NCBI RefSeq assembly: GCF_014647075.1
Contig: NZ_BMOM01000059.1
Location: 1-6,534, forward strand
From: Deinococcus aerophilus
GTDB taxonomy: Bacteria; Deinococcota; Deinococci; Deinococcales; Deinococcaceae
DNA: 6,534 bases
Direction: 5' to 3'
Translations under genes and position numbers: made by a program
Part shown: piece by piece, positions 1-6,534 of the stretch
How the letters are laid out: each line of letters starts with the position of its first letter
Position numbering within the stretch: the first letter of the stretch is position 1
The notes under the pieces: generated by a model
What the model saw: only the letters and a program-made list of their open reading frames with translations
What the model was told of the DNA's origin: nothing
Database searches by the model: none

Positions 1-2
1 GC

Positions 3-296
3 TCCGGATCTTCAGTAAAAACGCAGAATTCCTCGGCCAGCACGGATATTCACTGCGCTATGCAAGGTGCAACTCCTGAGTATTACTTTGTTCAGGAAAT
101 TGATGTCGAGGACGGCGTGAATGTCGCCCAGTTCACTGAACAACGGCAGAAAGAGTACCCAGCAGGAAGTGCCATCATCGCTGGCGCCGCCGATACGGGA
201 ACTTTTGACGATCGCCACACGAACAAGGACAAATGCGACCTGTTTTCCTGCGACCTGTGGGACATCTTCGTGAAAATCAGCGTTACCGTGAGGTGA
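3..296 (+). CDS. C-terminal part of an unrecognised protein (partial at window start)
   Basis: A frame is open from the first bases of the window to a TGA at 294-296, giving about 97 residues and ending in FVKISVTVR. I do not recognise the family. The product is acidic, has several cysteines (around the DKCDLFSCDLWD stretch near the end) and shows no membrane segment. The first ATG, at 60, has no Shine-Dalgarno before it, so the gene probably begins outside the window. Two things favour this strand: a hairpin that could terminate transcription starts four bases after the stop, and the amino-acid composition is more ordinary than that of the overlapping - strand frame. The DNA is visibly poorer in GC (roughly half) than the rest of the window and uses more A/T-ending codons, which hints at foreign origin or weak selection. 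It could still be a chance frame. Confidence 0.42.
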   Translation, partial: SGSSVKTQNSSASTDIHCAMQGATPEYYFVQEIDVEDGVNVAQFTEQRQKEYPAGSAIIAGAADTGTFDDRHTNKDKCDLFSCDLWDIFVKISVTVR

Positions 297-300
297 CACG

Positions 301-342
301 TGGAGCGGCCCGGTTCGGGTCCAGAGGCGCTGGGCCGTTCCA
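301..342 (+). terminator. Terminator-like hairpin after the first reading frame
   Basis: TGGAGCGGCCC at 301-311 pairs with GGGCCGTTCCA at 332-342, an 11-base-pair stem with one G-U pair and a 20-base loop. It starts four bases after the TGA at 294-296. No run of T follows, so it may be a weak or Rho-assisted terminator or a 3' mRNA stabiliser. An alternative small hairpin (CCCG/CGGG, 309-319) could form inside it. Confidence 0.45.
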
Positions 343-796
343 TGTTAACAACCAGACCCTTCACGATATTTAAAAAGGGCTTGATCGGCGCGGACTCCAC
401 CCGGGGTTCGCGCTGACGTCTGGACGGGCCGGGTCATTGATACCGCCTGCATATGTTGGTGTCCTGGATCGGTGTGCCGGGCAGGTCTCTCACATCTTCC
501 AGGGGCGCCGCAACATCGGCGGGTGCGCCCGGGGCAGCAGCACCACGCACCAATTCCTCGCTGGATCCGGTGTGATCCGGGGAGCGTGTCCCGGGAACCT
601 GCCGGCCTTTCCCGTTTACGCGCAGCACCCTGTCTTCGCGAAGATCAGCCGTCCATCTTCCTGCCAGGGGTATTGCCTGGTGGTGATGGGCTGCGTTCTG
701 TCTGGCAGCAATGCGAACAGTTCTTCAAGCACGGGATGGTGGTGCTCGTCTCGGGGGCAAGGTCGTCGGGAATGCCGGACGGACGGGCCTCCACCC
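343..796. other. Stretch with no convincing gene
   Basis: About 450 bases lie between the hairpin and the end of ctaG. Several frames are open by chance because the DNA is GC-rich. On the - strand a 64-codon frame (434-628, ending DTNICRRYQ) and a 74-codon frame (616-840, containing HHHPVLEELFALLPDRTQP) overlap each other. The second also overlaps the ctaG 3' end by 44 bases. Neither has a good ribosome site or a family I recognise. Small structures seen are a 12-base palindrome at 633-644, a CCAGG/CCTGG hairpin at 664-680, and a GATCCGG direct repeat near 563-580. The palindromic TGTTAACA at 344-351 resembles a half of the operator found further right, but alone it is probably chance. Confidence 0.5.
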
Positions 797-1603
797 TCAG
801 GGCAGCGCGGCTGACTGCGTTCGCCGCCGTGCCTGTTCACGGCGGCGAAACCAAGACTGAAACACCACCACGAACAGCAGCAGTTCGGCCAGGTCGCCGC
901 CGTAATACATCAGCTGCGCCGCCGACTGCAGGTGCGGAACAGGGTGCTCCGCTCCCAGCGGCCCGTGCCCCGCATACAGCATCTTGGCGAGCGTGGCATG
1001 TCCGGCGGTTCCCAGCAGCAGCGCCGCCAGCCGGGTCCGAAAGGACGCGCGGGTGGCGACCGGCTCGGTTCCGGAAAGAACCACCGCGTACAGCACGCCG
1101 GCGGCCACCACATGCAAGGCCACCGCCGCGTGGACCAGCGGGTGCTCCAGCATCACGCGGTACAGGTCGGTCAGGTACAGCACGAACATCCCCCCCACGT
1201 TGAGCAGCAGCGCGCCGCCCGGCGAGGCGATCACGCTGAGGGGCGGGGCGTGCAGCCCGCCGACCAGCCGCCGCGCCGCGGACACCGGCACGCTGCGCAG
1301 CGTCAGCGTCAGGGGCCAGCCCAGGGCCAGGAGCAGGGGCGCGAACATCCCCGATACTAGGTGCTGCGCCATATGGGTCCGCACGTCACCATGGGCCAGG
1401 GCGTTCACGGCGGGGGAGAAGGCCCAGGCCAGGCCGGCGAGTCCAAGGGCGAAAAATCCGGTGCGGGATCCCCGCCACGGGTGGCCCAGGCCATGCTGGC
1501 GCCGGACCATCACCGCGTAGCCCACCGCCACCCCCAGCAGCAGTAGCCACACCAGCCACGAGAAGGTGTCGTGATGGGCGGCTGGACTGTGCCCGGAAGG
1601 CAT
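797..1603 (-). CDS. ctaG: CtaG-type cytochrome c oxidase assembly protein
   Basis: The 268-residue integral membrane protein matches the caa3-type CtaG family, whose members help mature cytochrome c oxidase, probably at the copper centre, in the cytoplasmic membrane. I count seven hydrophobic helices at about residues 14-33, 48-67, 82-102, 128-147, 156-177, 189-208 and 229-250. Histidines and methionines that could handle metal lie in the HGDVRTHMAQHL segment (residues 71-82), at H154, H158 and H164, and in GHATLAKMLYAGH (201-213). The N-terminus is His-rich (HSPAAHHD). The ATG shares its A with the TGA of the upstream DUF2243 gene (TGATG), so the two are translationally coupled and belong to one operon. 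The length is usual for the family. Family assignment is firm; the exact copper-delivery role is inferred from relatives. No oxidase subunit genes are in the window. Confidence 0.9.
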   Translation of the reverse strand: MPSGHSPAAHHDTFSWLVWLLLLGVAVGYAVMVRRQHGLGHPWRGSRTGFFALGLAGLAWAFSPAVNALAHGDVRTHMAQHLVSGMFAPLLLALGWPLTLTLRSVPVSAARRLVGGLHAPPLSVIASPGGALLLNVGGMFVLYLTDLYRVMLEHPLVHAAVALHVVAAGVLYAVVLSGTEPVATRASFRTRLAALLLGTAGHATLAKMLYAGHGPLGAEHPVPHLQSAAQLMYYGGDLAELLLFVVVFQSWFRRREQARRRTQSAALP

Positions 1604-2064
1604 CAGGGGGACAGCGCGTTTCGGCTGGCCCGGCGGTGCAGTTCAAAGCCGATCAGGAGCAACACGACGCCCACCACGTTCCACACGACGTCGTACGGCA
1701 AAAGCGGAACGTCGTAGCGCACCTGATGCACCTGAAAGATCTTGTGGTCCACCACGCCGTCAAAAAGTTGAAAGCCGCCCAGACCCAGCAGCAGGCCCGC
1801 CCGGAAGAAGGCGACGCTGAAGGTCCGGGACCGCAGCAGGTCGGCGAGCACAAACAGCCCCGCCACGATGGCCATCAGTTCGGCGGCGTGCAGCAGGCCG
1901 TCGCTGAGCAGTCCGATCGCGGATGTGGAGCGGTCGTAGAAATGGTGCCAGCCGAGCACCTGATGAAAGACGATCTCATCCATTCCCGCCATGAAGGCGG
2001 CGCCCAGGAGCAGGCCACTGCGCCGGGAGCCGCGGACGTCCAGCCGTGCGGCGGCCCCGGTCAT
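1603..2064 (-). CDS. DUF2243 family membrane protein
   Basis: The 153-residue protein has four predicted membrane helices (about residues 16-33, 55-77, 86-105 and 125-143). It carries the conserved polar motifs of the DUF2243 family: MDEIVFHQVLGWHH (28-41) and GFQLFDGVVDHKIFQVHQ (97-114). The paired D/E and H residues inside or beside the helices suggest metal or haem contact, but no function is established. DUF2243 genes often sit directly before CtaG-like genes, as here, so a role in oxidase assembly or copper handling is a reasonable inference. The ATG at 2064 lacks a strong Shine-Dalgarno of its own and overlaps the TGA of a 14-codon ORF as ATGA. The frame upstream has no alternative start before a stop, which fixes this start. 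Its 3' end overlaps ctaG. Confidence 0.88.
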   Translation of the reverse strand: MTGAAARLDVRGSRRSGLLLGAAFMAGMDEIVFHQVLGWHHFYDRSTSAIGLLSDGLLHAAELMAIVAGLFVLADLLRSRTFSVAFFRAGLLLGLGGFQLFDGVVDHKIFQVHQVRYDVPLLPYDVVWNVVGVVLLLIGFELHRRASRNALSP

Positions 2065-2105
2065 TGCCGGGCCTGGAAATGGAGCGGCACCTGGAGAAGC
2101 GTCAT
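2061..2105 (-). CDS. 14-codon leader ORF coupled to the DUF2243 gene
   Basis: The frame reads MTLLQVPLHFQARQ and stops at TGA 2063-2061, overlapping the DUF2243 ATG (ATGA). A strong Shine-Dalgarno, AGGAGG (2120-2115), sits nine bases before its ATG, whereas the DUF2243 start has only a weak CCAGG nearby. The likely role is to load ribosomes and pass them to the downstream gene by termination-reinitiation. It may also be a sensing leader peptide. A second, nearer ATG at 2110 would give only ATG-ACA-TGA. No similarity is recognised, and whether the peptide is made is unknown. Confidence 0.5.
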   Translation of the reverse strand: MTLLQVPLHFQARQ

Positions 2106-2215
2106 GTCATGGAACCTCCTGGACAGGAGCAAACGGCCGGCCGGCGGTCAGTTGTAAGGAATTCCCGCCGGGCCAGCCGCGGAGCGGGTTACTTCTGGGC
2201 CGCAGTGTAGCGGGT
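2106..2215 (-). promoter_or_regulatory. 5' leader and possible promoter of the DUF2243-ctaG operon
   Basis: On the - strand a TACACT hexamer (2209-2204) is a possible -10 element. A TTCGGG about 16 bases upstream is a poor -35. Between it and the Shine-Dalgarno lies a GC-rich perfect 7-base-pair hairpin (2141-2147 with 2165-2171, 17-base loop). These are weak signals read by eye; the promoter could lie elsewhere. Confidence 0.25.
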
Positions 2216-2282
2216 GTGGGGCCGGCCCGAAGTGTTCAGGAAGCGGAGCGGAGAGCCACCGCGATGACCTCCCCCCTGTTTC

Positions 2283-2566
2283 TGGTGTCAACCCGAGTGC
2301 GAATCCAATGGCGCTCGGGGAGATACATGGAGGGAGAACGGTACACCGAGCAGTGGATTTCCGACGTCCCCCTGCAGCCCGGGGCCGACAAGGTCATCAG
2401 CGATCTGTCGCTGGACAACGCCATGCTGAAGAAGGTCGTCGAAAAAAGGGGATGACGCCTGAGACGACGTCCCGGGCGCAGACGCCGCTGAACATGAAGG
2501 GTGGCTTGAGCCAGCAGAGGGACACAATCCGGCGAATCCGTCACAGCATGTGCTGGGCGACTACGC
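2283..2566 (+). mobile_element. Remnant of an IS3-family insertion sequence
   Basis: The segment runs from about TGGTGTCAACCC (2283), which looks like an IS3-type left end, to the region just before the end of the repressor gene. It contains a hairpin (2292-2300 with 2311-2319, nine pairs with one G-U) just before the orfA start, a broken orfA, the A6G slippery site AAAAAAG at 2442-2448, and a short degenerate orfB start in the -1 frame (KKGMTPETTSRAQ, then GLSQQR). No matching right-hand inverted repeat is visible, and nearly all of orfB, with the DDE catalytic residues, is missing. Both ends are therefore approximate and the element cannot move by itself. Confidence 0.55.
2327..2455 (+). 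pseudogene. Internally deleted IS3-family transposase orfA
   Basis: The 42-residue frame begins MEGERYTEQWIS, which matches the start of IS3-family OrfA proteins (typically M-x-K-R-Y-T-E-E-Q-I). It then jumps to KVISDLSLDNAMLKKVVEK, which matches the C-terminal leucine-zipper end (LVADLSLDNAMLK is typical of the IS2/IS407-like groups). Normal OrfA is about 90-100 residues, so roughly 45-55 residues, including most of the helix-turn-helix, are gone in frame. The A6G stretch at 2442-2448 is where the family makes a -1 ribosomal shift into orfB. Here the shifted frame reads KKGMTPETT and soon loses resemblance to OrfB. In normal elements OrfA binds the IS ends and OrfAB is the transposase. This copy should be inactive. 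Confidence 0.6.
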
Positions 2567-3658
2567 TCAGGATGATGTGGTCGACGCGGCCTGCAGATGA
2601 ACCCGCAGGGTCTCGAGCGCTTCCTGCCAGCCTGAACGCCGGCCCGGTGGGGGCGCGGCGGTACTGGACCGCAGCACCAATTCCGGCTGGGTCAGGGTCA
2701 GGGGCGGCGGCGAGCTGCCATCGAGCAACAATTTCAGGTGTTCAAAAGCCCGTTGCCCCAGCGCCGGGAAATCCTGCCGGACGGTGGTCAGGGGAGGAAT
2801 CAGCAGCGCACTTTCCGCCGTGTCGTCGTAGCCGATCACCGACACGTCGTCCGGCACCCGCAGACCCCGCTCCCACAACGCCCGCAGCGCCCCCACCGCC
2901 ATCTGATCGTTGCCCACCAGCAGCGCTGTAAAAGCCACGCCCGATGCCAGCAGGGCCACGGTGGCCGCATAGCCGCTGGACGGACTCCAGTTCCCTTCGT
3001 GTTCGGCCACCAACGTCAGCCCGCGGGTCTCCACGACGTCGCGCCAGCCCTGCAGGCGGGAATGCTCGGCCACCGCGTCCTGGGGGCCGTGAATGCACGC
3101 GACGTGCGTGTGTCCGAGATCCAGCAGGTGCCGGGCCGCCAGCACCGCTCCCTCACGCTGGTCCAGCAGCGCAGCGTCCACGGCGGTTCCCGGCGGCACG
3201 TCCATGAACACACAGGGCACATCGGCAAAACGGCGCCGGACTTCGGCGGCGTCCGCCTGACCCAGCGAGGCGTTGATCAGTACACCGTCCACTTGCCGTT
3301 CTTTCAGGGTGCGCACGGTCTGGGTCACGTTGCCCAGGCCATATCTCGGCACGATCGACACCACCAGGCTGTACCCCGCCTCCCGCGCGGCCCGCTCGAT
3401 GCCCGAGGTGAGCTGCGAGGGCGCGTGCAACGCGATGTCATTGGTGGCAAAACCGATGGAATGGGTGCGCCGGCTGGCCAGACCCTGTGCCAGTCGATTG
3501 GGGACATAGTTGAGCTGTCCGATGGCCTCGCCCACGCGCAGGCGGGTGCGGGCGGCCACCGGCCCCTTGTTGTTGACCACCCGCGAGACCGTCTGCTGTG
3601 AGACGCCCGCCAGCGCAGCGACATCGGCCAGCGTGGACGCTGTCTCCTGCTTTGCCAT
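2567..3658 (-). CDS. LacI-family transcriptional repressor, probably of the GH42 gene
   Basis: The 363-residue protein has the full LacI architecture. The N-terminal helix-turn-helix TLADVAALAGVSQQTVSRVVN is at about residues 9-29, the hinge helix PNRLAQGLAS at about 54-63, and a periplasmic-binding-like effector domain follows at about 65-335. That domain carries the typical LLVGNDQMAVGALRALWERG and VPDDVSVIGYDDT motifs. The start is placed at ATG 3658 because GGAGGTG (3668-3662) lies at proper spacing before it; the GTG six bases upstream falls inside that site. A tail of about 25 residues (PPGRRSGWQEALETL onward) extends past the usual end of the domain. The gene is divergent from the GH42 gene, and matching palindromes lie at both leaders, so it most likely represses both. 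The inducer is not readable from sequence; a galactoside is inferred from the neighbour. The stop lies next to the IS remnant. Confidence 0.9.
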   Translation of the reverse strand: MAKQETASTLADVAALAGVSQQTVSRVVNNKGPVAARTRLRVGEAIGQLNYVPNRLAQGLASRRTHSIGFATNDIALHAPSQLTSGIERAAREAGYSLVVSIVPRYGLGNVTQTVRTLKERQVDGVLINASLGQADAAEVRRRFADVPCVFMDVPPGTAVDAALLDQREGAVLAARHLLDLGHTHVACIHGPQDAVAEHSRLQGWRDVVETRGLTLVAEHEGNWSPSSGYAATVALLASGVAFTALLVGNDQMAVGALRALWERGLRVPDDVSVIGYDDTAESALLIPPLTTVRQDFPALGQRAFEHLKLLLDGSSPPPLTLTQPELVLRSSTAAPPPGRRSGWQEALETLRVHLQAASTTSS

Positions 3659-3676
3659 AAACACCTCCGAAGATTG

Positions 3677-3692
3677 GTGTTAAGCCTAACAT
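3677..3692. promoter_or_regulatory. LacI-type operator at the repressor leader
   Basis: GTGTTAAGCCTAACAT, with TGTTA/TAACA arms at 3678-3682 and 3687-3691, lies nine bases upstream of the repressor's Shine-Dalgarno. It matches the operator at 3902-3917 in 13 of 16 positions. Its place near the expected transcription start suggests autorepression. Confidence 0.65.
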
Positions 3693-3900
3693 CTGGACCC
3701 GGCGTACAGTTTAGGGTGCCGCCAGAATTGCGGCGCTGTCCGTCGGCTGATTGAAGAAGATCGAGTTGACTCCAGAGGTTATACAGATCGAAGATGAGAA
3801 AGCCTGTACCACTGGGCGTATTTCGAGCGGCGGCCCGGACCTCACGGAAATCCCCGATAGATGGAGAGAACCCGGCGGTACAAATCCATGCTGGAACACA
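3693..3900. other. Divergent intergenic region, promoters not resolved
   Basis: These roughly 200 bases lie between the two operators, with AT-richer patches than the genes on either side. TTGACT at 3766 and TATACA at 3780 are only eight bases apart and cannot be one promoter. TACAAA at 3879-3884 could be a -10 for the GH42 gene, placing the start just before the 3901-3918 operator, but no good -35 goes with it. A 57-codon frame (3751-3924, beginning LKKIELTPEV) exists but uses codons rare in this genome (ATA, AGA) and overlaps the operator, so I do not call it a gene. No transposase or RNA is recognised. Confidence 0.4.
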
Positions 3901-3918
3901 AGTGTTAACCTTAACACT
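3901..3918. promoter_or_regulatory. Perfect palindromic LacI-type operator of the GH42 gene
   Basis: AGTGTTAACCTTAACACT has perfect 8-base arms around a central CC. That is the size and form of LacI/GalR-family operators, though the centre is CC rather than the common CG. It lies 111 bases before the beta-galactosidase ATG and about 210 bases from the second, weaker site, so the pair could support DNA looping. It is the most likely binding site of the neighbouring repressor. Confidence 0.75.
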
Positions 3919-4029
3919 CTCTAGCGTGTGGGACATCAAACCGAGTGTGTTCAGTCGGGGGCTCCGGTCCCTTCGTCCATAGCGTTTACGCCGTGGTTCT
4001 TGTCCCTGCCTTGTTGCTCAGAGGAGTTC

Positions 4030-5996
<1,967 letters not shown>

Positions 5997-6021
<25 letters not shown>

Positions 6022-6344
6022 TCAATGCCTACAGCAAGAACAAGGTGGCAGCGGCGGGCTTTGCCAAGGTTCTGGTGACGGGTGGCTCACAGACCTCGTT
6101 CAACCAGGCAGGCGGGCGCATTCCGGTCAGCCTGAGTGCGCGAACCAAACTCAAGAATGATCCCATCGTCACCGGTTTCAGCAAGGCCATCTCGGCGGGC
6201 ACGCCCATGCCGAACGTTCCAGCGATGGGCGCCGTGTGGGGACCGTGGTGCAATGCCGTCGCGCAGAGTGTCCAGAAGCCCAATCCCGACTACGCTGGGC
6301 TGCTGCAAAGCGCCCTGAAAGAAATCAAGGGCAGCATCAAATAA
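5997..6344 (+). pseudogene. malE: 3' fragment of a maltose-type sugar-binding protein gene
   Basis: From [16 protein letters not shown] to KEIKGSIK the frame matches the C-terminal third (about 115 residues) of MalE-like solute-binding proteins. Hallmarks are [12 protein letters not shown], the FNQAGGRIPVS segment and the GTPMPNVPAMGAVWGPW block, close to the MPNIPQM region of E. coli MalE. Full proteins are about 390-420 residues with a lipoprotein or Sec signal, so the signal peptide and about two thirds of the protein are missing. The frame before 5997 reads GH42 sequence in the wrong phase. The fragment begins inside the last codons of GH42, whose TGA falls at 6019-6021. Internal GTG codons could be reached by coupled translation, but the product could not be exported or bind sugar as a normal receptor. 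The cysteine in WCNA is unusual where relatives tend to have glycine. Confidence 0.82.
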
Positions 6345-6350
6345 CCTGTT

Positions 6351-6402
6351 GAGGAGGCGGGCCGTCCGGCTGGGGCAACTCCGGCGCACGGCCTGCCTTC
6401 TC
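6351..6402 (+). promoter_or_regulatory. Long hairpin between malE-like and malF-like genes
   Basis: GAGGAGGCGGGCCGT (6351-6365) pairs with ACGGCCTGCCTTCTC (6388-6402) in a 15-base-pair stem with two G-U pairs, and CCGG/CCGG (6366-6369 with 6381-6384) extends it inward. A stem-loop at this position is known from E. coli malE-malF, where it protects malE mRNA and lowers malF output. A similar role is likely in the intact parent operon. No T-run follows, so simple termination is less likely. Confidence 0.6.
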
Positions 6403-6414
6403 CTTGAACAAGGA
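6401..6414 (+). promoter_or_regulatory. Small hairpin holding the malF-like ribosome site
   Basis: TCCTTGAACAAGGA folds as TCCTT/AAGGA with a GAAC loop. The AAGGA half (6410-6414) is the Shine-Dalgarno, five bases before the ATG at 6420. Bases 6401-6402 are shared with the foot of the large hairpin, so the two structures compete. Confidence 0.35.
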
Positions 6415-6419
6415 CACCT

Positions 6420-6497
6420 ATGAGGACACACCAACAGGAGTTCAAGAAGCCGGATGGCCGCGCGCTGACGCTGTACGGCTTGGCGCCCATCGTGGTC
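6420..6497 (+). pseudogene. 5' fragment of a malF-like sugar permease gene
   Basis: ATG 6420 follows AAGGA at good spacing and opens [20 protein letters not shown], then LAPIVV, the usual entry into the first membrane helix of MalF-type ABC permeases. A hydrophobic run should continue for about 15 more residues. Instead the frame turns abruptly to [12 protein letters not shown], polar and proline-rich, up to the window end. I infer a breakpoint at about 6494-6500, leaving only 26 or so native codons. Position after a malE-like gene and an intergenic hairpin supports the malF identity, but so short a piece cannot prove it. No transporter can be made from it. Confidence 0.5.
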
Positions 6498-6534
6498 ACG
6501 TCCGAGATTCCCAGCCCCAGCCCGGAGCCGGTCG
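6497..6534 (-). pseudogene. Fragment of a histidine kinase, ATP-binding G2 box
   Basis: Read on the - strand from the window edge, the bases encode [21 protein letters not shown] is the G2 glycine box of the HATPase_c domain of sensor histidine kinases, which normally continues with a helix and an HGG motif. Here the frame runs on as [14 protein letters not shown], which is the antisense of the malF-like start, and stops only at about 6290. The kinase is therefore cut at about 6494-6500, within its catalytic domain, and would have a foreign tail. The rest of the gene should lie to the right of the window. The motif is short, so a chance match is possible. Confidence 0.55.

Noticed and set aside
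344..351. TGTTAACA palindrome as a third repressor operator
   Set aside because: Only eight bases match the operator core, and it is over 3 kb from the regulon genes with no promoter nearby.
434..628. 64-codon - strand frame ending DTNICRRYQ
   Set aside because: No convincing Shine-Dalgarno, no recognised family, and it overlaps another equally unsupported frame. GC-rich DNA opens such frames by chance.
616..840. 74-codon - strand frame containing HHHPVLEELFALLPDRTQP
   Set aside because: Overlaps the 3' end of ctaG by 44 bases and the next frame, with no family match. Considered as a third operon gene but not supported.
3766..3785. TTGACT and TATACA as a promoter
   Set aside because: The hexamers are only eight bases apart, far from the 16-18 needed.
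3751..3924. 57-codon + strand frame beginning LKKIELTPEV
   Set aside because: Starts at TTG without a ribosome site, uses codons rare here (ATA, AGA), and contains the palindromic operator, so it is better read as intergenic control DNA.

Overview
The window is high-GC bacterial DNA. The gene content (a DUF2243/CtaG pair for respiratory oxidase assembly, a LacI-type regulator divergent from a GH42 beta-galactosidase, and maltose-type ABC transporter pieces) together with the codon use suggests Deinococcus or a close relative. This is inference from gene style; there is no rRNA or other marker.

Layout, left to right. Bases 1-342 hold the 3' end of an unrecognised, lower-GC reading frame on the + strand, followed by a terminator-like hairpin. 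Bases 343-796 contain no convincing gene. On the - strand, an operon enters at about 2210 and reads leftwards: a 14-codon upstream ORF with a good Shine-Dalgarno, a DUF2243 membrane protein joined to it by an ATGA overlap, and a seven-helix CtaG-type oxidase assembly protein joined by a TGATG overlap. Bases of about 2283-2566 are the wreck of an IS3-family insertion sequence that still carries its A6G frameshift site. Next comes a LacI-family repressor on the - strand. A 371-base divergent intergenic region follows, with two matching palindromic operators, one at the repressor leader and one upstream of the + strand GH42 beta-galactosidase.

The right-hand 550 bases are rearranged. The GH42 frame runs out into the 3' part of a maltose-binding-protein gene read out of frame, so the enzyme ends in a foreign seven-residue tail. 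The malE-like fragment then runs to its own stop. It is followed by a long intergenic hairpin and a well-placed start of a malF-like permease. The permease sequence breaks off where its first membrane helix should begin. The last ~38 bases, read on the - strand, encode a textbook histidine kinase G2 box. A piece of about 500 bases from a maltose operon therefore sits between the end of GH42 and an inverted kinase fragment, with two breakpoints.

How the parts work together: the repressor probably senses a galactoside or its product and controls both itself and the GH42 gene through the paired operators. The transporter that would normally feed the enzyme is represented here only by broken pieces. 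The DUF2243/CtaG operon is a separate respiratory unit. I see no defence system, CRISPR array, tRNA or rRNA. The most unusual content is the double breakpoint at the right end and the coupled leader ORF of the DUF2243 operon.
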